DNA from: Actinomadura sp. KC06
GTDB taxonomy: Bacteria; Actinomycetota; Actinomycetes; Streptosporangiales; Streptosporangiaceae
Direction of reading: 5' to 3'
Assembly (NCBI RefSeq): GCF_004348735.1
Contig: NZ_SMKT01000028.1
Span: 1-64,000, forward strand
DNA: 64,000 bases
Part shown: piece after piece, positions 8,427 to 16,330 of the stretch
How positions within the stretch are numbered: position 1 is the first letter of the stretch
How the letters are laid out: the number at the start of each line of letters is the position of its first letter
Notes under the pieces: model-generated
Told to the model about the DNA's origin: nothing
The model's database searches: none
What the model saw: the letters and a program-made list of their open reading frames with translations, nothing else
Position numbers and translations under genes: made by a program

Positions 8427-8450
8427 TAATGAAATTGATCTCGGTGCAAT
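8415..8450. repeat. Direct-repeat operator sites for the MocR regulator
   Basis: ATCTCAGTGCAAT (8415-8427) and ATCTCGGTGCAAT (8438-8450) match at 12 of 13 positions and start 23 bp apart, about two helical turns. An inverted partial copy, ATTGCACT, lies at 8367-8374 over the LysE-type start codon. Direct repeats are the usual binding pattern of GntR/MocR proteins. Confidence 0.65.
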
Positions 8451-8465
8451 CGACCGTTCGGAGGT

Positions 8466-9806
8466 GTGGTGGAGGATTACCGGCGGGTCGCGGACGAGGT
8501 GGCCGCCGGCATCGCGGCGGGACGGCTCCGTCCCGGCGACCGGCTGCCGCCCCAGCGCGCGTTCGCGCGGGAGCGCGGCATCGCGGCCTCGACGGCGAGC
8601 CGCGTGTACCGGGAGCTGCGCCGGCGCGGTCTCGTGGTCGGCGAGGTGGGCCGCGGGACGTTCGTCCGCGCGGCGGAGGGCCCGCCCGCCACGGCGCTGG
8701 CCGAGCCCGCGGACGCCCGCGTGGATCTGGAGTTCAGCTACCCCGTGGTGCCCGAGCAGACCGCGCTGCTGGCCGCCGGGATGGAGCGGCTGCTGCGCCC
8801 GGACGTCCTGGAGGCGGCGCTCGGGCCCGCCGGCGTCGCGGGGACGCCCGCGGCCCGCGAGTCGGCGGCGGAGCTGCTCGCCGTGCCCGGCTGGCGGCCC
8901 GATCCGTCCGGCGTCCTGTTCGCGGGGAACGGGCGGCAGGCGATCGCGGGCGCCGTGGCCGCGCTCGTGCCGCCGGGCGGGCGGCTCGCGGTCGAGGCGC
9001 TGACCTATCCGGTGGTCAAGGGCGTCGCGGCGCGGCTCGGCGTGACGCTCGTCCCGGTCGCGTCCGACGAGCACGGGCTGCGCCCCGAGGCGCTCGCCGA
9101 CGCCCACCGCGCCGCCCCGCTCGGCGCGGTGTACGTACAGCCCACGCTCCACAACCCGGCCGGGACGACGATGCCGGAGCCGCGCCGCGCCGAGCTGGCC
9201 GAAACCCTGGAACGCCTCGGCCTCTACGCGATCGAGGACCGCGTGTGGGCGTTCCTCGTCGAGGACGGCCCGGCGCCGCTGGCGTCCTTCGCCGCGCGGC
9301 GGACGGTCCTCGTCGACAGCCTCTCCAAGCGCCTCGCGCCGGGCCTGAGCGTCGGGTTCGTCCTCCCGCCCGCCGCGCTTGCCGGGCGCGTCGCCGCCGC
9401 CCTGCGCTCCGGCGGGTGGGCGCCGACCGGGTTCGCGCTCGCGGCGGCGTCCGGCTGGATCGCCGGCGGGGCCGTCGCGGCGGTGACCCGCGCCAAGCGC
9501 GCGGACGCCGCGTCCCGCTCCCGGATCGCCGCCGATCGCCTCCCCGGCGCGGCCGGCGCGGGGCCGGCCTCCTATTTCCGCTGGTGGGAGCTGCCCTCCC
9601 CGTGGCGCGCCGACACGTTCGTGGCCGCGGCGGCACGGCACGGCATCGCCGTCACGCCCGCCGCCGCCTTCGCCGCCGGGACGACGGCCGCGCCCCGCGC
9701 CGTTCGCGTCAGCCTGGCCTCGCCACCGCCGGAGACGCTCGCGCGGGCGCTCGACGTCCTCGCCGGGATCGCGGCCGGATCCCCCGAGGACGTCCCCGTC
9801 GACTGA
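8466..9806 (+). CDS. MocR-type regulator: GntR DNA-binding domain fused to a PLP aminotransferase fold
   Basis: 446 residues. The N-terminal wHTH (about 1-70) has GDRLPPQRAFARERGIAAST and VYRELRRRGLVVGEVGRGTFV. A fold-type I aminotransferase domain follows (about 90-440), with the NPAG turn in QPTLHNPAGTT, the aspartate-like EDRVWAF and the PLP-lysine segment DSLSKRLAPG. Such proteins sense amino acids, amines or PLP. GGAGG is only 1 nt before the GTG at 8466, so the second GTG (8469) may be the true start. It probably controls the divergent exporter and itself through the repeats at 8415-8450. Confidence 0.92.
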   Translation: MVEDYRRVADEVAAGIAAGRLRPGDRLPPQRAFARERGIAASTASRVYRELRRRGLVVGEVGRGTFVRAAEGPPATALAEPADARVDLEFSYPVVPEQTALLAAGMERLLRPDVLEAALGPAGVAGTPAARESAAELLAVPGWRPDPSGVLFAGNGRQAIAGAVAALVPPGGRLAVEALTYPVVKGVAARLGVTLVPVASDEHGLRPEALADAHRAAPLGAVYVQPTLHNPAGTTMPEPRRAELAETLERLGLYAIEDRVWAFLVEDGPAPLASFAARRTVLVDSLSKRLAPGLSVGFVLPPAALAGRVAAALRSGGWAPTGFALAAASGWIAGGAVAAVTRAKRADAASRSRIAADRLPGAAGAGPASYFRWWELPSPWRADTFVAAAARHGIAVTPAAAFAAGTTAAPRAVRVSLASPPPETLARALDVLAGIAAGSPEDVPVD

Positions 9807-9817
9807 CCGTCCCCCAG

Positions 9818-9847
9818 CCCCCGGCCCCCGCTCTGGACTGCCGGGGG
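9818..9847 (+). terminator. Hairpin after the MocR gene
   Basis: CCCCCGG (9818-9824) pairs with CCGGGGG (9841-9847) across a 16-nt loop, 12 nt after the MocR stop. A T-rich stretch (ttggtttt) follows about 25 nt downstream. Confidence 0.45.
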
Positions 9848-9928
9848 TGTGGTCGTTCATCTTGGTTTTGGGTGCGATGCCCGGCACGGCGGACGCGAGG
9901 GGCTCAGGCCCGGGCGGGAGCCAGGCGG

Positions 9929-11536
9929 ATGATCGAGGTACGGGGGGTCGGGCAGCGCGCGGGCGGCGGGCGCCGCACGCTGCGGGACGTGTCGCTGACG
10001 ATCGAGTCCGGCGAGCTGGTGGCGATCATCGGTGGCAGCGGGGCGGGCAAGACGACGCTGCTGGACGCCATCGCGGGCGTGCGCCCTCCGGCCGAGGGCG
10101 AGGTCCGCTTCGACGGCGAGGCCCGCGTCAACGGGGATGCCCGCGTGAACGGCGGCGCCTTCGGGTACGTGCCGCAGGACGACATCGTCCACCTGGAGAT
10201 GCCGCTGCGGCGCACGCTGCGGTACGCGGCGGGCCTGCGGCTGCCGTCCGGGACGCCGCCGCAGCGGGCGGAAAGGGCCGTGGACGCCGTCATGGACGCG
10301 CTCGCTCTCACCGAGCGCGCCGGCCAGCGGGTCGGGTCGCTCAGCGGCGGCGAGCGCAAGCGCGCCAGCATCGCGGTCGAGCTGCTGACGCGTCCCCGCG
10401 TGTTCTTCCTCGACGAGCCGACGTCGGGCCTCGACCCGGCCACAGCGGCCGATCTGATGCGGCTGCTGCGCGGCCTGGCCGATTCGGGGACGACGGTCGT
10501 CCTCACGACGCACCATCCGCCGGACGTCGCGGTGTGCGACCGGGTGGCCGTCCTGACGCAGGACGGGCGGCTGGCGTTCTACGGCGAGCCGGACGTGGCG
10601 CGGGAGGAGTTCCGCGTCGGGGGGATCGAGGACATCTATCTGCGGCTCGCCGAAACCGAGCCGCACGAGTGGGAGGGCCGGTTCGGCACGGACGCCGCCC
10701 CGGCGGTGGGCCCGGGCGTGGGGGCGTTCGGGCAGTGGGCGCTGCTGGCCCGGCGGAACCTCGACCTGCTGTCGCGGAACCGGCTCACGCTCGCCGTCCT
10801 GGCGGGGTCGCCGGTCATGGTGCTGGCGATGTTCGCGGTGCTGTTCCGGCCCGGCGCGTTCTCGCCGGAGTCGCCGAGCCCCGGCGCGACGGTGATGATC
10901 CTGTTCTGGATCGCGTTCGGCGGGTTCTTCTTCGGCCTGACGTACGGGCTCCTGCAAATCTGCACGGAGCTGCCCGTCGTGCGGCGTGAACGCCTGACGG
11001 GTCTGCGGGTCGGCTCGTACGTGCTGGCGAAGGTGGCGGTGCTCCTGCCGCTTCTGGCGCTCGTGGACGCGCTGATGCTCGGCGTCCTGCGGGGCCTGGA
11101 CAGGCTGCCCGCGATGGGCTGGGGCACGTACGCGGAGCTGTTCGTCACCCTGCTGCTGTGCTCGCTGGCCGCCCTCGCGCTGGGTCTCCTGGTGTCGGCG
11201 GCGGTCACCGACCCGGCGCAGGCGACGATGGCGCTGCCGATGCTGTGCTTCCCGCAGGTGCTGTTCGTGGGCGCGATCCTGCCCGTCCCGGTGATGGCGG
11301 CGCCGGGACGGTGGCTGAGCTACGCCATGTCGAACCGGTGGGCGTTCGAGGGGCTCGGGCACAGCCTCGGCGTGGAGCGGCTGTGGGGGTCCGGGCGGTC
11401 GCCGCTGGGGCCGCCGCTGCTGGCCTCGTACGGCGACACGTTCGGGCGCGCGGTCGCCGCCGACTGGGCGGTGCTGGCCGGGTTCACGGCGGTCTTCCTC
11501 GCGGGGACGTGCCTGCTCCTCGCCCGACGAACCTGA
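9929..11536 (+). CDS. ABCG-like half transporter (ATPase fused to ABC-2 permease)
   Basis: 535 residues. The N-terminal ATPase has Walker A GGSGAGKTT (Lys41), LSGGE at 138-142, Walker B FFLDEP near 159-164 and an H-loop HHPPD. The C-terminal ABC-2 membrane domain has six helices between about 275 and 533. The order ATPase then permease on one chain is that of ABCG/White half transporters, which act as dimers. ATG at 9929 has GGGAG 8 nt upstream; the frame is open far upstream, but that stretch only shadows the MocR gene. The substrate is unknown. The class V aminotransferase gene begins about 110 bp downstream. Confidence 0.9.
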   Translation: MIEVRGVGQRAGGGRRTLRDVSLTIESGELVAIIGGSGAGKTTLLDAIAGVRPPAEGEVRFDGEARVNGDARVNGGAFGYVPQDDIVHLEMPLRRTLRYAAGLRLPSGTPPQRAERAVDAVMDALALTERAGQRVGSLSGGERKRASIAVELLTRPRVFFLDEPTSGLDPATAADLMRLLRGLADSGTTVVLTTHHPPDVAVCDRVAVLTQDGRLAFYGEPDVAREEFRVGGIEDIYLRLAETEPHEWEGRFGTDAAPAVGPGVGAFGQWALLARRNLDLLSRNRLTLAVLAGSPVMVLAMFAVLFRPGAFSPESPSPGATVMILFWIAFGGFFFGLTYGLLQICTELPVVRRERLTGLRVGSYVLAKVAVLLPLLALVDALMLGVLRGLDRLPAMGWGTYAELFVTLLLCSLAALALGLLVSAAVTDPAQATMALPMLCFPQVLFVGAILPVPVMAAPGRWLSYAMSNRWAFEGLGHSLGVERLWGSGRSPLGPPLLASYGDTFGRAVAADWAVLAGFTAVFLAGTCLLLARRT

Positions 11537-11645
11537 CAAACACCCTGTGACGGGCCAATTACGGCCAGAATACCCCCTTGCGCATGATCTCCCGATTTTG
11601 GACTGTTCTGTTATGGATGCGGCTTTACGCCAGCGGGGGTGCACC

Positions 11646-13061
11646 GTGAGCGCTTCATCCGATTTTTACGTCGGCACGTCCGGCTACGAGGACACCCGGC
11701 GCCTGGACGAGCTCCGCGCGACCGAATACCGCCACCTGGACGAGCACGGGCAGATCTACCTCGACTACACCGGATCGGGCGTGGCCGCCGCCGCCCAGTT
11801 ACGTGCGCACGTCGAGCGGCTGACCAGCCGCTGCTACGGGAACCCGCACTCGGAGAACCCGACGTCCAGCGCGTCCACCGCGTTGGTCGATCGAGCGCGG
11901 GAGCGGATCCTGGCGTTCTTCAACGCCTCCCCCGACGAGTACGCGGTGGTATTCACGGCGAACGCGACCGGCGCGTGCCGGCTGGTCGGCGAGGCGTACC
12001 CGTTCGAGCCCGGGGCCCGGCTCGTCCTGACCGGCGACAACCACAACTCCGTGAACGGGCTCCGGGAGTTCGCGCGGGCCCGGGGCGCCGGGATCGTGCA
12101 CGTTCCCGTCCGCGGGCCGGAGCTGCGCGTCGAGGGCGAGGAGGTCGGCGCGGCGCTCGCGGACCACCGGGGCCTGCTCGTCTACCCCGCGCAGAGCAAC
12201 TTCACCGGCGTCCAGCACCCGCTCGCCTGGATCGACCAGGCCCACGCGCACGGCTACGACGTGCTGCTGGACGCGGCGGCGTTCGTCCCCGCCAACCGCC
12301 TCGACCTGGGCCGGACGCGTCCCGACTTCGTCCCCGTGAGCTGGTACAAGGTGTTCGGGTACCCGACCGGCGTCGGCTGCCTGGTCGCGCGGCGCGACGC
12401 CCTGGCGCGGCTGCGGCGGCCCTGGTTCGCGGGCGGGACGATCCAGGCGGTGAGCGCGCTCGGCGACTGGCACGTCCTCGCGCCCGACGAGACGGCGTTC
12501 GAGGACGGCACCCTGAACTTCCTGTCCATCCCCGACGTGGAGTTCGGCGTCGACTGGGTCGACGGCATCGGCATGGACCTGATCCACCTCCGCGTGACGT
12601 GCCTGACGGACCTGCTCCTGCGGAGGCTGGCGGGCCTGCGGCACTCCGACGGCTCCCCCATGATCAGGCTGTACGGGCCGGACGGCACGGACCGGCGCGG
12701 CGGCACGGTCGCGTTCAACGTCCTCGGCGCGCGGGGCGGGATCGTCGACGAGCGGATCGTCGCCCGCGACACCGCGGCCGCGGGCATCTCGATCCGCACG
12801 GGCTGCTTCTGCAATCCGGGCGCGGGCGAGGGCGCGTTCGAGATCCCCGAGCGCGCGCTGCGCCTCACCGCGCACCGGCGGATGCGGACGCTGGACGACT
12901 ACCTGGGCGTGCTCGGCCTGCCCAGCGGCGGCGCCGTCCGCGCGTCCCTCGGCCTGGTCTCGAACATCGCGGACGTGGAGCGCCTCATCGGCTTCCTCGC
13001 CGCCGCCTACCGCGACAGGGAACCGGACGCCACGGGCCTCAAGCCCCGCGAACGCTGCTGA
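11646..13061 (+). CDS. Class V PLP-dependent aminotransferase / cysteine-desulfurase-like (MoCo-sulfurase-type)
   Basis: 471 residues of the class V fold. It has the opening IYLDYTGSGVAAAAQL, GNPHSENPTSS, the His in TGDNHNSVN, the aspartate in DVLLDAAAF and the PLP lysine at about 235 in SWYKVFGYPTG. A C-terminal conserved cysteine is in TGCFCNPG. This combination resembles the N-terminal domain of molybdenum-cofactor sulfurases and other NifS-like proteins, but no MOSC domain follows. GTG at 11646 is preceded by GCGGGGGTG; an ATG at 11613 lacks a ribosome site. Substrate and partner are unknown. Possible roles are sulfur transfer or an amino-acid lyase reaction. Confidence 0.8.
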   Translation: MSASSDFYVGTSGYEDTRRLDELRATEYRHLDEHGQIYLDYTGSGVAAAAQLRAHVERLTSRCYGNPHSENPTSSASTALVDRARERILAFFNASPDEYAVVFTANATGACRLVGEAYPFEPGARLVLTGDNHNSVNGLREFARARGAGIVHVPVRGPELRVEGEEVGAALADHRGLLVYPAQSNFTGVQHPLAWIDQAHAHGYDVLLDAAAFVPANRLDLGRTRPDFVPVSWYKVFGYPTGVGCLVARRDALARLRRPWFAGGTIQAVSALGDWHVLAPDETAFEDGTLNFLSIPDVEFGVDWVDGIGMDLIHLRVTCLTDLLLRRLAGLRHSDGSPMIRLYGPDGTDRRGGTVAFNVLGARGGIVDERIVARDTAAAGISIRTGCFCNPGAGEGAFEIPERALRLTAHRRMRTLDDYLGVLGLPSGGAVRASLGLVSNIADVERLIGFLAAAYRDREPDATGLKPRERC

Positions 13062-13076
13062 GCCCGGCGCGAGAGA

Positions 13077-15587
13077 TCAGGAGCCCGCGCGTTCCACGAC
13101 GACGGCCCACTCCTCCAGGAGCGCCTGGGCGGCGTCGGTGTCCGGGCCTTCGGCCCACAGGTGGGTGACGGCCTCAGCCGGGTCGGGCAGGACGAGGACC
13201 CAGCGGCCGTCGTCCTCGACCACGCGGACGCCGTCGGTCGTATCGATCGTGCGGTCCCCGGCGGCCTCCACGACGTGCCGCATCACGCTGCCCTTCGCGG
13301 CCCACGGCGTCGGGACGGAGCGGCGCAGCAGGTGCGCGTCCGGGATGCGGCGGTCGATCTGCGACAGCGTCAGCCGGGTCCGCGCGACGAGCCCGACGAG
13401 GCGGACGAACGCCGCGATCCCGTCCACGGTGCCGCTGAACTCGGGCATGAGGAACCCGCCGCGACCGTCCCCCGCGAAGATCACGCCGCGCTGCGCGGCG
13501 GCCTTGGTGAGGACGTCCTGGGACGTGGACGTCCACTCGACCTGGACGCCGTGGAACCGGCACACCTGCTCGGCGACCCGCGTCGTCGTCACCGGCAGCG
13601 CGACCCGGCCCTGCTCGACCTGCGCGCCCCGCTCGGCCGCGACCAGGTCCAGCATGACCAGCAGCGCCCGGTCGTCGCCGACCAGCTCGCCGTTCTCGTC
13701 CACGAGCGAGATCCGCTCCCCGACCGGGTCGAACCGGACGCCGAACGCGGCCCGCGACGACGACACCAGCTCCCCGAGCCGCTCCAGGTCGCGCATCCGC
13801 TCGGCGAGCGTCTCGGTCGGGTTGGCCTCGTCCAGCCCGGCGTTGCGGGTGAGGACCTCCACCCCGACCTTGCCGAGCAGGTTCGGCAGGACGAGCGACG
13901 CGACGCCGCCCGCGCAGTCCAGGACGATCTTCAGCCCGGCCTCGCGGACCCCGCGGATGTCGACGCGCCGCAGCAGGTCGCGGGTGTAGGTCTCGACGAC
14001 GCGCGGCGGGTAGGTCAGCTCGGCGATCTCGCCGGGGAACGCGCGCCGGTACTCCTGCCGCCCGAACACGCGCTCCAGCTTGCGCTGCGCGTTCTGCGAC
14101 AGGTCGGCGCCGTCGGGGTCGAAGAAGATGATGTCGACGCCCTGCGGGTCGCCGAGCGTGGTGCGGATGTAGATGCCGCCGACGGCGTCCATGCGGCCGG
14201 TCTCGAACCGGGCGACGGTCAGCGGCGTCGCCTCCAGGTCGTTGACGTTGATCGCGCTGGCGGTCAGGGCGCTGTTCACGGCGCGTTTCAGGGTGCGGGC
14301 GGCGCGGGAGACGTCCCGTCCGGTGACGACGGTCGTGCCCTTCTTCAGCGTCGTCGCGTAGGCGCTGGCGAGCCGCACCGCCAGCTCGGGCGTGATCTCG
14401 ACGTTGACCAGCCCGGACACGCCGCGCGGCCCGAACAGGTTGCGCTGCCCCCGCGACTCCCAGATCACGCTGGTGTTGACGACCGCGCCCGCCTCGATCG
14501 TCTTGAACGGGTAGACCTTCACGCCGGACGAGACGTACGCCTCCGCCTCGATCACGCACTCGTCGCCGATGACCGCGCCCTCCTCGACGCGGGCGCCGGC
14601 CATGATGTCGGTGTTCTTGCCGACCACGCAGCCGCGCAGGTTCGTGGACGGCGCGACGAACACGTTGTCGTGGACGATCGCGCGATGCAGGAACGCGCCC
14701 TCCTTCACGACCACGTTGCTGCCGAGGACGGTGTACTCGCGCAGCTCGACGCCCGCCTCGACCTTGGCGTAGTCGCCGATGTAGAGCGGGCCCTTGAGGA
14801 CGGCCTCCGCGTCCACCTCGGCGCCTTCGGCGACCCACACGCCCGGCGACACCTCGAACCCGTCCAGGTCGATGCCGACCTGGCCGGACAGCATGTCGGC
14901 CTGGGCCTTGAGGTAGCTCTCGTGGGTGCCGACGTCCTCCCAGTAGCAGTCGGCGACGTACCCGAACAGCGGGGCGCCCTCGGCGAGCAGCGCGGGGAAC
15001 ACGTCCCCGGACCAGTCGACCGGCTCCCCCTCCGCGACGTGCTCAAGGACCTCCGGCTCCATCACGTAGATGCCGGTGTTGACGGTGTCGGAGAACACCT
15101 GGCCCCACGTCGGCTTCTCCAGGAAGCGCTGCACGCGTCCCTCGTCGTCCACGATGATGATCCCGAACTCGAGCGGGTTCGGGACGCGCTTCAGCCCGAT
15201 CGTGACGAGCGCGCCGTTGCGCTCGTGGAAGCGCACCATGTCGGTCAGGTCGATGTCGGTGAGCGCGTCCCCGGAGATCACCAGGAAGCGGTCGTCGCGC
15301 AGCGCCTCCTCGGCGTTCTTGACGCTGCCCGCGGTGCCGAGCGGGATCTCCTCGGTCGCGTAGCTCAGCGACATGCCGAGCTCCTCGCCGTCGCCGAAGT
15401 AGTTGCGGATCAGCGCGGCCAGGAACTGGACGGTGACGACGGTCTCGCTGAACCCGTGCGCCTTCAGCAGCCGCAGCACATGCTCCATGATCGGCCGGTT
15501 GACGAGCGGGAGCAGCGGCTTCGGCTGGTTGGCGGTCATCGGGCGCAGCCGCGTCCCCTCCCCGCCCGCCATCACGACGGCCTTCAT
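13077..15587 (-). CDS. manC: Mannose-1-phosphate guanylyltransferase fused to a degenerate phosphohexomutase domain
   Basis: 836 residues. Residues 1-235 form a nucleotidyltransferase with AGGEGTRLRP and the sugar-site FLEKP. Residues 245-370 are left-handed beta-helix hexapeptide repeats. From about 384 a phosphomannomutase-like region begins (FGPRGVSG). In that region the usual catalytic TASHNP is TTLGDP (476-481), the metal loop DGDGDR is DPVGER (620-625) and the sugar loop is GDGRGGF (706-712), so mutase activity looks lost. The family is typical of actinobacteria and supplies GDP-mannose or a related sugar nucleotide. It overlaps the upstream phosphatidyltransferase gene by 4 bp; ATG at 15587 starts the Rossmann fold. 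Confidence 0.88.
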   Translation of the reverse strand: MKAVVMAGGEGTRLRPMTANQPKPLLPLVNRPIMEHVLRLLKAHGFSETVVTVQFLAALIRNYFGDGEELGMSLSYATEEIPLGTAGSVKNAEEALRDDRFLVISGDALTDIDLTDMVRFHERNGALVTIGLKRVPNPLEFGIIIVDDEGRVQRFLEKPTWGQVFSDTVNTGIYVMEPEVLEHVAEGEPVDWSGDVFPALLAEGAPLFGYVADCYWEDVGTHESYLKAQADMLSGQVGIDLDGFEVSPGVWVAEGAEVDAEAVLKGPLYIGDYAKVEAGVELREYTVLGSNVVVKEGAFLHRAIVHDNVFVAPSTNLRGCVVGKNTDIMAGARVEEGAVIGDECVIEAEAYVSSGVKVYPFKTIEAGAVVNTSVIWESRGQRNLFGPRGVSGLVNVEITPELAVRLASAYATTLKKGTTVVTGRDVSRAARTLKRAVNSALTASAINVNDLEATPLTVARFETGRMDAVGGIYIRTTLGDPQGVDIIFFDPDGADLSQNAQRKLERVFGRQEYRRAFPGEIAELTYPPRVVETYTRDLLRRVDIRGVREAGLKIVLDCAGGVASLVLPNLLGKVGVEVLTRNAGLDEANPTETLAERMRDLERLGELVSSSRAAFGVRFDPVGERISLVDENGELVGDDRALLVMLDLVAAERGAQVEQGRVALPVTTTRVAEQVCRFHGVQVEWTSTSQDVLTKAAAQRGVIFAGDGRGGFLMPEFSGTVDGIAAFVRLVGLVARTRLTLSQIDRRIPDAHLLRRSVPTPWAAKGSVMRHVVEAAGDRTIDTTDGVRVVEDDGRWVLVLPDPAEAVTHLWAEGPDTDAAQALLEEWAVVVERAGS

Positions 15588-16192
15588 CGGGCCGTCTCCC
15601 TGCCGGCGGTCTCCCGCCCGGCGACCACGAGCTGCCGCGTCTGCTCCCAGTACAGGACGGCCGCCCACCAGTACAGGCCCGCGCCCCAGATGGCGAACGA
15701 CCAGCCGACGACCTTCGCCGCCGTCGCCGCCGCGCCGTCATGGTCCCCCAGCAGCAGCAGCGGGAACGCGTACAGCAGGCACAGCGTGCCCGCCTTGCCG
15801 ATGAAATGGACGGGGAGCGTCCCGCTGTACCCGAGCCGCCGGACGATCGGCGCGATCGGCACGATCGCCAGCTCGCGGGCGACGAGCAGCACCACCAGCC
15901 ACAGCGGGATGATGTCGCGGATGGTGAGGCCGACGAGCGTCGCCAGGATGTAGAGCCGGTCGGCGGCCGGGTCGAGCACCGCCCCGAGCTTGCTGGTCTG
16001 GTTCAGGATCCGCGCCAGCTTGCCGTCCAGCCAGTCGGACAGGCCCGCGAACACCAGCAGGCCGAGCGCCCACCAGTCCGCCTCGATCAGGACGAGCCAC
16101 AGGAACAGCGGGACGCCGACCAGCCGCGCCAGGCTGAGGCTGTTGGGCACCGTGAAGATCCGGTCCTGCGGGGCCTCTTGCTCTGTGCTCAC
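15584..16192 (-). CDS. CDP-alcohol phosphatidyltransferase, probable eukaryote-like cardiolipin synthase
   Basis: 202 residues with about five membrane helices and a complete CDP-alcohol phosphotransferase motif, SDWLDGKLAR, eight residues, then GAVLDPAADR. Members transfer a phosphatidyl group from CDP-diacylglycerol. In Streptomyces the homologue next to the fused mannose-1-phosphate guanylyltransferase is a cardiolipin synthase, while in mycobacterial annotation it is called PgsA2. The gene context is the same here, so cardiolipin synthase is preferred over PgsA; substrate choice cannot be read from the motif alone. It is translationally coupled to the downstream gene. Confidence 0.85.
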   Translation of the reverse strand: MSTEQEAPQDRIFTVPNSLSLARLVGVPLFLWLVLIEADWWALGLLVFAGLSDWLDGKLARILNQTSKLGAVLDPAADRLYILATLVGLTIRDIIPLWLVVLLVARELAIVPIAPIVRRLGYSGTLPVHFIGKAGTLCLLYAFPLLLLGDHDGAAATAAKVVGWSFAIWGAGLYWWAAVLYWEQTRQLVVAGRETAGRETAR

Positions 16193-16330
16193 CGACGCGC
16201 TCGCCTCCCTGGTCCCTTGATCCTGACCCTACCGGTAAGGAATTTGAAAGCCCTTCATGGCAGAACCGCCGCCAACAAAGACCGCCCCCGCGGCGTCTTC
16301 TTCACCGAAACGATCAGAAAGGGCGTCGCG

